Below, one piece after another: positions 45,158 through 53,081 of a DNA stretch of 64,000 bases. Location: NCBI RefSeq assembly GCF_900111765.1, contig NZ_FOIB01000016.1:62001-126000 (forward strand), given 5' to 3'. How positions within the stretch are numbered: position 1 is the stretch's first letter; every line of letters begins with the position of its first letter. The notes under the pieces were generated by a model. It saw only the letters and a program-made list of their open reading frames with translations. It had not been told where the DNA came from and did not search any database. A program made the translations under genes and the position numbers. This stretch comes from Myxococcus fulvus. GTDB taxonomy: Bacteria; Myxococcota; Myxococcia; Myxococcales; Myxococcaceae.

Positions 45158-46025
45158 CGGCCACGGGCTCGGGCATCCGGAAGCGCAGGCAGTAGAAGAA
45201 CGGCGACACCTGCTCCTCGAGCACGTCCTCGGCGCGCGAGGGCAACAGCTCCCGGGGGCAGTGCGCGTCGCGCGTGTAGAACGTCATCGCGCGGAAGGCG
45301 GCGCGCTGGAAGAGCGAGGGGCGGCGGCCCGCGTCCATCTGCTCGTCCACCACCACCACGGGCGTGCCCGGCTTCGCCACGCGGGCGAGCTCCCGCAGGC
45401 CCGCGGCCGGGTCCCGGTAGTTGCCGATGCCGCCCACGCTCAGCACGCGGTCGAACAGGCCCGCGCGGAACGGCAGCGTGTGTCCGTCCGCCATCAAGAG
45501 TCGCACGCCCGGGTAGCTCCCCTTGCGCAGGCGCTGCTGGCAGCGGCCCAGCATCCCCTCGCTCAGGTCCACGCCCCACACCTCCACCTCCTGGCCCGTG
45601 ACGAGCTCGCGGCGGATGAGCGGCAGGTTCGCCCCCGCGCCCACGCCCACCTCCAGGATGCGCAGCGGCGTCCCGTCCGCGTGCGGCGCGAGCGCGCCCA
45701 ATTCCAGCCGCCGGAGGTAGCCCGCGCGCATCTTCGACTCGGAGACCGACTGGAGGAGCGGCGTGAGCACCGTGGTCAGCGGGTCATGCAGCGCGGGCAG
45801 CCCGTCGTAGATGACGCGCATCAGCCGGTCCGTGCCGCGCACCGCGTCCTCGCGATACAGCCGCGCCAGGCCCCGCTTCACCGGCCACGGCTCGCCGCAG
45901 CCACCGCAGCGCAGCCAGCCCCACGCCAGGCGCCCTTCCTCCTCCTGGCCGTGGAACACCAGCGTCCCGCCGCAGTCCGGACACGTCACCAGCGGGACGT
46001 CCCCTGCCTTCAATCCACTAGACAC
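45147..46025 (-). CDS. Zinc-ribbon class I SAM-dependent methyltransferase
   Basis: A 292-residue protein. A zinc ribbon at the N-terminus (C15-x2-C18 ... C40-x2-C43, the Trm112-like pattern) precedes a Rossmann methyltransferase with motif I EVGVGAGAN (125-133), the acidic WGVDLSEGM and DGHTLPFRAGLFD. The family (UbiE/COQ5-like Methyltransf_11) methylates small molecules, quinones or lipids. The GTG start at 46025 with GAGG upstream lies inside the end of the kinase gene, so it is translationally coupled to it. Convergent with the SDR gene, it may still serve the lipid operon; substrate unknown. Confidence 0.87.
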   Translation of the reverse strand: MSSGLKAGDVPLVTCPDCGGTLVFHGQEEEGRLAWGWLRCGGCGEPWPVKRGLARLYREDAVRGTDRLMRVIYDGLPALHDPLTTVLTPLLQSVSESKMRAGYLRRLELGALAPHADGTPLRILEVGVGAGANLPLIRRELVTGQEVEVWGVDLSEGMLGRCQQRLRKGSYPGVRLLMADGHTLPFRAGLFDRVLSVGGIGNYRDPAAGLRELARVAKPGTPVVVVDEQMDAGRRPSLFQRAAFRAMTFYTRDAHCPRELLPSRAEDVLEEQVSPFFYCLRFRMPEPVAVTG

Positions 46026-49000
46026 CCGAGCCTCGTAACACCTTCGCCCGCGCCACGTCGTCCCGCGTGCCCATCTGTTCGAAGCGCTCCAGTGCCCGTG
46101 TCAGGTGGGGCCCACGCGACGGGTCCTCCGAGGGAAGGTGTCGCGCCAGCTCCAGTCGCGCGCGCCTCCTCGTACGACGTGCCCTTCGCCATGGCCAATG
46201 CCACACAGTCGCGCCACGCGGCGTGGGCGCGCGGAGCATCGCCAGACAGCCACGCCTCACAGCCGCGCCACAGCTTCGCCGCGGGCTCGGCGAAGGAGAA
46301 CACCCGGGCGAAGCCCTCCACCGCGCGGCACGCCTCGCGAGCGCCCTGCACCAGGGACGTGTCCTTGCCGCCGTCGCGCTCCCACAGCGTGAGCAGCACC
46401 TCCGCCACCGCGGTGACGCCGAAGTAGACGAAGTGCGCCACCGACTTGCCCGCGGTGAGCTTGGCGAGCGCCTTCTCCGCCGCCGCGCGCGCGCCCGCCA
46501 CGTCACCCTCGCGCAGCCGCACCAGCGCCAGCGTGCCGTCCAGGATGATGCGGTCCGTGAGGCCGCCCTGCGCCTCCGTCCACACCACCGTCTGCTCCAG
46601 CGCCGCGCGGGCCTTCAGGTGGTCACCCAGGCGCAGGTGGATGTGGGCCTGGTAGTGCAGCGCCCAGTGCTGCGTCTGGAGCGCCCCGCGCCGACGCGCC
46701 GAGTTCTCCAGCCAGTCCATCAGCGGCAGCCCGCGCTGGAACTTGCCCTGGTAGCACCCCACCACGGTGTAGAGCGCGCGGCACTCCTCCGCCAGGCGCA
46801 AGTCCCCCACCGAGTCGACGATGCCCGTGGCGCGCTCCAGCCACGCCTCCACCTCCGCCCACCGCGCGATGTACGTCGCGTACACGGCGTTGCGGCACAG
46901 CACGTAGGCCAGGTCCGCGGGGCTGCCCACGCGCTCGGCCACTTCGCGCGCGCGGCCCACCCACGCCTCGGCCACCGGCCGCACCGGCACCGCGCCCGCC
47001 ACCACCGCCATGTTGGTGTAGCCGCGCGCCAGCTCCGGGGACGCACCCGCCGGCTCGCACAGGTTCAGCATGCGCAGGCCCGACCAGAGCACCGGCAGCG
47101 CCTCCTGCCCGTAGATGAACGCGTCGGTGAGCCGCATGAGCAGCCGCCCCGCCACGCGCCGCACCCGCCGCCGCTCCTCGGACTCCACGCCCTGCGCGTC
47201 CGGCCGGGCGCTCTGCACCAGCCGCACCCCCATCTGCATCAGCGTGCCCACCGCCCAGCCCACGCGCGTCGTCGGCACCGGCCAGCCGAAGTGCCTGAGC
47301 GCCCGCTCCGCGTGGCCGCGGAACGCCTCCAGCTCTCCCAGCTGGAAGCGCGCCTCGGCGAGCAGCGCCTCCAGGTGGCCCAGCCGCAGCGCGTCCTTCG
47401 GGGACACCCGCTCCAGCGCGCGCGAGAGGAACGGCAGCGCCTCCCGGCACGCGCCCACCCGCAGGGCCTCCTCGCCGGCCCTCTGCGCGTACTCGACCTC
47501 GCGCGCGAAGTCGCCCGCCTCGCCCCAGTGGTAGCAGAGCGCCGCCGTGCGCGCGGAGTTCTCGCCGTACGCCGCCTCCATCGCCTCCGCGACGCGGCGG
47601 TGCAACAGGGGCCGCTCCGCGGCGGCCAGCTCCTCCAGCACGCCCTCACGCAGCTTGTCGTGCGCGAATCTCCAGTGCCCGTCCGCCACGTCCAGCACCG
47701 CCGCCCCCGCGCAGTAGGACAGCCACCGCTCCACGTCCACGCCGGGCGCCGCGTGCTCGAGCAGCGTCACGTCCACCTGCCGTCCGACGATGGCCGCCAC
47801 GCGCAGCAGGTCCCGCGAGCTGGCCGACACCTTCTCCAGCCGACGACGCACCAGCCGTCGCACGCCACCGGCGAAGACGCGCTCGGGCAGCGGCATGTCG
47901 CCCAGCCGGTCCAGCCCGCCCGCCTCCTCCGCCAGCGCCCGCGCCACCTCGACCAGGAAGAACGGGTTGCCCTCCGTCTCGCGGCGCAAGAGCTCCACCA
48001 GGTGCGGCCGCGCGCCGGCCGGGCCAATCATCGACTCGCTGAGGACCGCGATCTCCCCCGCGTCCAGCCGCGGCAGGCGCAGCACGTCCAGCGCCGGCAG
48101 CTGCGCGGGCAGGCCCGGGGCCTCGTCGTCGCGGAAGCTGCCCAACAACAGCAACGGCAACCCGGTGGCGCGCCCCGCCAGCCGGGACAACAGCAGCAGC
48201 GACTCGCCGTGGGCCCAGTGCAGGTCCTCCAGGAGCACCACCGTGGGCTGCGTCAGCCGGGAGAAGATGTCCTCCACCACTTGCAGCAGGCGCGCCTGCG
48301 CCATCTCCGCGCCCAGGTCCGCCGGGTCCGGCACCGGCCGCCCCAGCACCGCCTCCAAATCCGGCACCAGCGGCTTGAGGACGCTCGCCTCGCGGTCATC
48401 CAGCGGAGTGAGGATGGACAGCCACCGCAGCACCGGCCGCCACTCCTGATACGGACTGCCGCCCGCCGCCACCGCCTGGCCGCGCAGCACCACCGCGCCG
48501 CGCACCAGCGCCAGGGGCCGCAGCTCGTCGAGCAGGCGCGACTTGCCCACCCCGCTCTCCCCGCCCACCAGGAGCCCGCCCCCGCGCCCCAGCAGCGCCG
48601 CGTCCAGCACGGACGACAGGAGCGACAGCTCGCGCGCGCGGCCCACGTAGCGCGCGGCCTGCAGGAAGCTCTCGCGTGTGGTGACGGACTCGGCGGGCAG
48701 CGGCCGGCGCGTCGCGGCGCACAGCTGGGCAATCACCTCGTCCGCGCTCCGCGGCCGCTTGCGCGCGTCCTTCGACACCATGCGCTCGAGCACCGCGTGC
48801 AGCGCGTCGGGGAAGTCCGCGGGCGCGGGCGGCGCCTTCCCGTCGAAGGGCAGCCGCCCGAAAATCATCTGGCACGCCATGGCGCCCACGCTGAAGAGGT
48901 CCGTCACCTCCGAGGGCGGCTGGTCCTCGAACAGCTCCGGCGCCAGGTAGCCCGGCGTGCCGCCCGGCTGCGCGCGGTGCACCTGCTCGCGCCCCACCGC

Positions 49001-49558
49001 CAGCCCGAAGTCGAGCACCTTCACCTGGCCGCGCGCCACCAGCACGTTGGCGGGCTTCAAATCCCTGTGGATGATGCCCCGGCGGTGCAGGTACGCGAGC
49101 GCCTGGAGCGTCTGCACCAAGAGGTCCACCTGCACGTCGAGCGGCTGGTGGCTGCCGGCCTTCACCAGGTGCCGCGCGTCCTCCAGCAGGTCCATGGCCA
49201 GGTACGGCCGGTTCTCGGCGTCGAAGCCGTAGTCCAGCACGCTGATGACCTGGGGGTGGCGCACCGAGGCGAGCGTCTGGAACTCGTGCGCCAACGACAG
49301 CGCCAGCTCGTGCCGCGCCGCCGAGGACGGGGTGTTCTCCCCCAGCGGCAACCGCACCAGGTCCTCCACCGTCTTGTGCAGCCGCTTGATGGCGACCGGG
49401 CCTGTCAGCAGGTCCTGCGCGCGCCACACCGTGCCCGCGCCGCCCCGCCCCAGGAACTCCATGATGCGGTAGCGGCCGCCCACGACCTCGCCGTCGCCGG
49501 ACAGGCGCGCGGGTTCCTCGGAACGAGGCTGTGGCGCATCGAGTGGGATGGAACGCAT
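46010..49558 (-). CDS. Ser/Thr protein kinase fused to AAA ATPase and TPR array (probable 3' frameshift)
   Basis: A 1182-residue signalling protein of a type expanded in myxobacteria. Kinase domain 30-285: GRGGAGTVW, Lys58, HRDLKPAN (164-171), DFG (183-185), APE (207-209), all catalytic residues present. An AAA_16/MalT-like ATPase follows (Walker A GGESGVGKS, 332-340; Walker B VVLLEDLHW), then about 500 residues of TPR-like helices. At 46157-46165 the frame slips: the annotated last 51 residues (ATGAGATPSLGG...) look non-native, while the alternative frame continues the helical pattern (LELARHLP, LTRALERFEQMGTRDDVARAKVL) to TAG 46018-46020. It is either a phase-variable site, a pseudogenising change or a sequence error. 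Coupled to the downstream methyltransferase. Confidence 0.9.
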   Translation of the reverse strand: MRSIPLDAPQPRSEEPARLSGDGEVVGGRYRIMEFLGRGGAGTVWRAQDLLTGPVAIKRLHKTVEDLVRLPLGENTPSSAARHELALSLAHEFQTLASVRHPQVISVLDYGFDAENRPYLAMDLLEDARHLVKAGSHQPLDVQVDLLVQTLQALAYLHRRGIIHRDLKPANVLVARGQVKVLDFGLAVGREQVHRAQPGGTPGYLAPELFEDQPPSEVTDLFSVGAMACQMIFGRLPFDGKAPPAPADFPDALHAVLERMVSKDARKRPRSADEVIAQLCAATRRPLPAESVTTRESFLQAARYVGRARELSLLSSVLDAALLGRGGGLLVGGESGVGKSRLLDELRPLALVRGAVVLRGQAVAAGGSPYQEWRPVLRWLSILTPLDDREASVLKPLVPDLEAVLGRPVPDPADLGAEMAQARLLQVVEDIFSRLTQPTVVLLEDLHWAHGESLLLLSRLAGRATGLPLLLLGSFRDDEAPGLPAQLPALDVLRLPRLDAGEIAVLSESMIGPAGARPHLVELLRRETEGNPFFLVEVARALAEEAGGLDRLGDMPLPERVFAGGVRRLVRRRLEKVSASSRDLLRVAAIVGRQVDVTLLEHAAPGVDVERWLSYCAGAAVLDVADGHWRFAHDKLREGVLEELAAAERPLLHRRVAEAMEAAYGENSARTAALCYHWGEAGDFAREVEYAQRAGEEALRVGACREALPFLSRALERVSPKDALRLGHLEALLAEARFQLGELEAFRGHAERALRHFGWPVPTTRVGWAVGTLMQMGVRLVQSARPDAQGVESEERRRVRRVAGRLLMRLTDAFIYGQEALPVLWSGLRMLNLCEPAGASPELARGYTNMAVVAGAVPVRPVAEAWVGRAREVAERVGSPADLAYVLCRNAVYATYIARWAEVEAWLERATGIVDSVGDLRLAEECRALYTVVGCYQGKFQRGLPLMDWLENSARRRGALQTQHWALHYQAHIHLRLGDHLKARAALEQTVVWTEAQGGLTDRIILDGTLALVRLREGDVAGARAAAEKALAKLTAGKSVAHFVYFGVTAVAEVLLTLWERDGGKDTSLVQGAREACRAVEGFARVFSFAEPAAKLWRGCEAWLSGDAPRAHAAWRDCVALAMAKGTSYEEARATGAGATPSLGGPVAWAPPDTGTGALRTDGHAGRRGAGEGVTRLGCLVD
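46157..46165 (-). other. CG dinucleotide run at an apparent frameshift
   Basis: CGCGCGCGC inside the kinase gene. Removing one base or adding two bases here restores a natural C-terminus for the protein, ending at 46018. A run of this kind is prone to slippage in replication and in sequencing. Confidence 0.55.
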
Positions 49559-49708
49559 GTGCGGGGGGCCGCCCGCCGGCGATGATAACGAAGTTTCAGG
49601 GAATCCGGGGGGTTGGTTTCCTTACAGTGATACACGGGTTGTTACACACCCGGCATCCTCCGGACTTCCCGTTGCCCCCTGGGGCAGGAGGCCCACCCAC
49701 CGGGAGTA

Positions 49709-50365
49709 TCAGCCGCCCATGAGGCTGGCCAGGCTGCGGCCGCCCTGGACGGCGCCGAAGATGAGCGCGCCGAAGTAGACGATGGTCCCCAGCGTCATGC
49801 CGTGGCCCAGCAGGATGGCGTAGCCGTCGCGCTGCAGGATGCCGATGGCGAAGAACAGCGCGGCCAGCGCGGGCAGGGTGTTGCTGAAGGGCACGAAGCC
49901 GAAGGGCATCATCAGCAGCACGCCGGCGACGAAGAGCATGAACCCGTTGAAGCGGTTGGTGCTGGCGCCGTGGGTGAGCGCGAGCAGGCGCGGCTTGCTC
50001 AGCCGGTCCACCTTGGTGAACACGTCCGCGCCCTTCTCCAGCGCGGGCTGCAGCGACGCGCGCGACAGCATCTTCTCCTGCAGCTTGCGCGGCAGCCAGG
50101 GCACCCGGTTGAGCGTCACGCCCACGCCGATGAGCACGATGAGCGCGCCGAACACGGTGGAGACGCCCGGGATGGACACGGGCAGCAGGAAGGGGAAGGT
50201 CAGGATGCAGCAGAAGAGCAAGAGGCCCTGCTCGCCGCACGCCTGCATCAGCTCACGCACGGTGAGCGACTCGGGCAGCCGCGCCGCCAGGGCGCGCAGC
50301 GTGGTGGAGAGCTGGACCTGGGTGTCGGAGAACCGGGCGGAGGACGAAGAGGGCGTCGTGGACAT
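49709..50365 (-). CDS. ExoD-family membrane protein
   Basis: A 218-residue integral membrane protein of the exopolysaccharide-synthesis ExoD family. ATG 50365 is supported by GGGGAG. The ExoD landmark region is LTVRELMQACGEQGLLLFCC followed by ILTFPFLLPVSIPGVSTVFG, and later NRFNGFMLFVAGVLLMMPFG; four hydrophobic segments follow the family plan. ExoD affects exopolysaccharide production and alkaline tolerance in rhizobia; its biochemical role is not known. It follows the DUF2378 gene by 37 bp on the same strand, probably as one transcript. Confidence 0.9.
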   Translation of the reverse strand: MSTTPSSSSARFSDTQVQLSTTLRALAARLPESLTVRELMQACGEQGLLLFCCILTFPFLLPVSIPGVSTVFGALIVLIGVGVTLNRVPWLPRKLQEKMLSRASLQPALEKGADVFTKVDRLSKPRLLALTHGASTNRFNGFMLFVAGVLLMMPFGFVPFSNTLPALAALFFAIGILQRDGYAILLGHGMTLGTIVYFGALIFGAVQGGRSLASLMGG

Positions 50366-50402
50366 GGACGCCGCTCCCCTATCACGCCCCGGCGGGGGAC
50401 GC

Positions 50403-50957
50403 TCAGCTCCAGGCGATGTCGTACACCGCTTCCTCGCCCTGCCGACGGACAACCTGCACGGAGGGGTGGCGAGCGCCGCTGGCCTCCAGGCCCGCCAGGA
50501 ACAGGCCCACGTAGAAGCCCGCCACCACCACGGGGCGACAGGTGAGCGCGTAGTGCGCGGGCCCCCGGGGCTCCAGCGTGGCCTCCAGGTAGTTGGTGCC
50601 CGTGCGCAGGTTGCGCGTCATGCGCGCCAGCATGCGTTCAGGGCCCAACAGGCGCACGGTGGTGAGCAGCGCGCCGCCGATGAGCGTCCCGCTGAAGCCC
50701 TCCACGAAGCGGCGGCCCACGACGGCGGCGCCCTCTTCCAGCGGAAGCTGGGGGGCGAGCGTGTCGGCGGCGACCTTGAGCGCGCCCAGCCACACCTCCA
50801 GGGGATAGGCGGGGGCCAGCTTCCCCTGGGTGTCGACGCCCACCTGCTTGAGCCGTCCGACGCAGCGCTCGTCGAGCTGGTCTCCCAGCGCGCGGATGAG
50901 TCCTTCGAAGCTCTGGGGGAAGACGAGCGGCTCGCGGGTGTCCAAGGCGGGCGCCAT
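50403..50957 (-). CDS. DUF2378 family protein (TIGR02265, myxobacterial)
   Basis: A 184-residue protein. ATG 50957 (MAPALDTREPLVFP) is where family similarity begins; the open frame reaches further upstream without conserved content, and no strong RBS is seen. The family signature is recognisable: FPQSFEGLIRAL near the start, YPLEVWLGALKVAADTL in the middle and GRRFVEGFSGTLIGGAL, then a C-terminal LTCRPVVVAGFYVGLFLAGLEA. These proteins occur in many paralogs almost only in myxobacteria and have no known function. No signal peptide. Adjacent to exoD-like gene. Confidence 0.85.
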   Translation of the reverse strand: MAPALDTREPLVFPQSFEGLIRALGDQLDERCVGRLKQVGVDTQGKLAPAYPLEVWLGALKVAADTLAPQLPLEEGAAVVGRRFVEGFSGTLIGGALLTTVRLLGPERMLARMTRNLRTGTNYLEATLEPRGPAHYALTCRPVVVAGFYVGLFLAGLEASGARHPSVQVVRRQGEEAVYDIAWS

Positions 50958-51090
50958 GCTAGCCAGCCGACAGCGCGCGCCGCATCCGACAGGTTGCCGA
51001 TGTCCTGGGTGGGTCGAGACATCCTCCGGTGAACATTTGTCTCGTCCCTGGAGGTGAAGCGGGGGCCGCGAGTGCCTAGCTGGGAGGGGC

Positions 51091-52305
51091 ATGCGGTGGT
51101 GGATGGCGTGGCTGGTGGTGGCGGCGGTGGCCGTGACGGGGTGTCCCGTCGCGTGCACGAAGGAGCGGCCGCGCGTGTTCCAGCTCAAGGGCGAGGTGGG
51201 CTCGCGCGGGCCGGACTTCGCGGTGGCGCTCTACCAGACGGTGGGCGTGCGCATGGCGCCGGGCAACCACCTGACGTGGACGAACAACGGGGACGTGTTC
51301 GACGTCATGGTGGAGGAGGTTCGCCGGGCGAAGGTCTCCATGAACCTGGTGATGTTCATCTGGCGGCCGGGGCGGGCGTCGGACCGGATGGTGGAGGCGA
51401 TGACCGAGCGCGCCCGCGCGGGGGTGGCCTGTCGGGTGATGGTGGACCCGTTCGGCAGCGCGGGGTTCGAGGCGGAGGTGAAGCCGAAGCTGGAGGCGGC
51501 GGGGTGTCGGGCGCACCTGTTCCGCCCGCTGCCCGCGGACGAGAACCTGGCGCGCAACCACCGCAAGGTGCTGGTGGTCGACGGGCGCGTGGGTGTCACG
51601 GGCGGCCTGGCCATCCAGGACGAGTGGCTGGGCAACGGCCTGAGTGAGCGCGAGTATCGCGACACGAACGCGCGCGTGACGGGCCCGGTGGTGGAGCAGA
51701 TGCAGCAGGCGTTCGCGGAGAACTGGCAGGAGACGACGGGGGAGCTGTTGCCGCCCGAGGACTTCCCCACGCTGGCCATGCCGGTGCCGGGGCTGGACGG
51801 CGCGGGCGAGGGCTGGGCTGCCTTCGTGGGGAGCACGGCGAACCCGGAGGTGACGCGGGCGGAGCGGCTGACGCAGCTGCTGGTGCGCGCGGCGACGAAG
51901 CGGCTGTGGATTGCCCAGTCGTACTTCACGCCGAACGGGCCGCTGTCGGAGCTCTTGCAAGAGCGGGCGCGCGCGGGCGTGGACGTGCGGGTGCTGGCGC
52001 CAGGGGACTTCAACGACCAGAAGTTCGTCACGGTGGCGCAGCGGGCGACGTACGACTCGCTGTTGAAGGCGGGGGTGCGCGTCTGGGAGTACCAGCCGTC
52101 GATGATGCACGCGAAGACGATGTTGGTGGATGACCGGTTGGTGTTGGTGGGGTCCATCAACTACGACCCGCTGTCGTTCAACATCCTGGAGGAGGGCTCG
52201 CTCGTGCTGGAGGACCTGGACGCGGCGAGGCAGATGGAGGCGTTCTTCCTGGAGGACCTGTCACACGCGCGCGAGGTGGGGGACACGGGGCAGGTGTCTC
52301 GCTGA
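51091..52305 (+). CDS. Phospholipase D-like / cardiolipin-synthase-type lipoprotein
   Basis: A 404-residue member of the PLD superfamily with both HKD half-sites: NHRKVLVVDGRVGVTGG and MHAKTMLVDDRLVLVGSINYD. Two complete sites imply an active phosphodiesterase or phosphatidyltransferase (cardiolipin synthase B/C-like). The N-terminus is a lipoprotein signal (AVAVTGC, Cys18), so the enzyme is probably tethered in the periplasm or on the outer membrane rather than being a classical inner-membrane synthase. GGGAGGGG lies just before the ATG. It could act on host/prey lipids or on nucleic acids, as some PLD enzymes do. Confidence 0.92.
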   Translation: MRWWMAWLVVAAVAVTGCPVACTKERPRVFQLKGEVGSRGPDFAVALYQTVGVRMAPGNHLTWTNNGDVFDVMVEEVRRAKVSMNLVMFIWRPGRASDRMVEAMTERARAGVACRVMVDPFGSAGFEAEVKPKLEAAGCRAHLFRPLPADENLARNHRKVLVVDGRVGVTGGLAIQDEWLGNGLSEREYRDTNARVTGPVVEQMQQAFAENWQETTGELLPPEDFPTLAMPVPGLDGAGEGWAAFVGSTANPEVTRAERLTQLLVRAATKRLWIAQSYFTPNGPLSELLQERARAGVDVRVLAPGDFNDQKFVTVAQRATYDSLLKAGVRVWEYQPSMMHAKTMLVDDRLVLVGSINYDPLSFNILEEGSLVLEDLDAARQMEAFFLEDLSHAREVGDTGQVSR

Positions 52306-52390
52306 GCACGGTGGAGCGCCGTGGGGCTGGGCAGGACCGGAGTGGTGTGCTGAAGAGCGGACTCCTCTTGCCTGTCGGAGTCCGTGCGCC

Positions 52391-53044
52391 ATGACCGAGC
52401 CCTCCCGTCTTCTGTTCGTCGCTGGAGCCACGGGGGCCACGGGGCGCAACGTGGTGAAGCAGGCGCTGGAGCGGAACGTGCCGTTGATCGCGCACGTGCG
52501 TCCGAAGAGCGCGGAGACGGAGCCGGCGCGGAGCTGGCCGCGCAAGGCGTTGGTGGAGCTGGCGCGTGGGGACGAGCTGGCGGAGGCGATGAAGGGGAGC
52601 ACGACGGTGCTCCAGCTCATCGGGACGATGCGCAAGCGCTTCGGGTCCGGGGACACGTACGAGACGAGCGACATCGGGACGACGCGGCACCTGGTGGAGG
52701 CGGCCCGGCGCGTGGGCGTGGACCACATCGTGTTGCTGAGCTCGGTGGGCGCGGGCCGGCCGGTGGGCGCGTATCTGAAGGCGAAGGCCGAGGCCGAGCG
52801 GCTGGTGCGCGAGAGCGGCATTGCGTGGACGGTGGTGCGTCCGCCCGCGTTCGAGGGCGAGTACCACCACCCGCCCGCGATTCTGCGCACGCTGGCGAAG
52901 CTGAAGCCGCTGCGCGGGCTGCGTCCGATTCACCTGGACCAGCTCGCCGCCGTGCTGCTGCGCGTGGCCGAGCGGCGAGCACCGCTGGGTGCGGTGCTCG
53001 AGGGCGACAGCCTGTGGAGCGAGGTGGCGGCGACCGGGCGGTGA
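52391..53044 (+). CDS. NAD(P)-binding atypical SDR (NmrA/YwnB-like)
   Basis: A 217-residue Rossmann protein. It starts with the dinucleotide motif LFVAGATGATGRNVV, followed by VLQLIGTMR, HLVEAARRVGVDHIVLLSSVG and a YLKAKAEAERLVRESGIAWTVVRPPAF block. The Tyr-x3-Lys-like YLKAK is positioned as in extended atypical SDRs, which act as redox sensors or epimerase-like enzymes. No signal peptide. It starts 86 bp after the PLD gene on the same strand; co-transcription is possible. It converges on the first giant toxin gene. Confidence 0.9.
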   Translation: MTEPSRLLFVAGATGATGRNVVKQALERNVPLIAHVRPKSAETEPARSWPRKALVELARGDELAEAMKGSTTVLQLIGTMRKRFGSGDTYETSDIGTTRHLVEAARRVGVDHIVLLSSVGAGRPVGAYLKAKAEAERLVRESGIAWTVVRPPAFEGEYHHPPAILRTLAKLKPLRGLRPIHLDQLAAVLLRVAERRAPLGAVLEGDSLWSEVAATGR

Positions 53045-53081
53045 GGCCCGGCAGAAAAACCTCCACCTGCGGAAACCTCCG

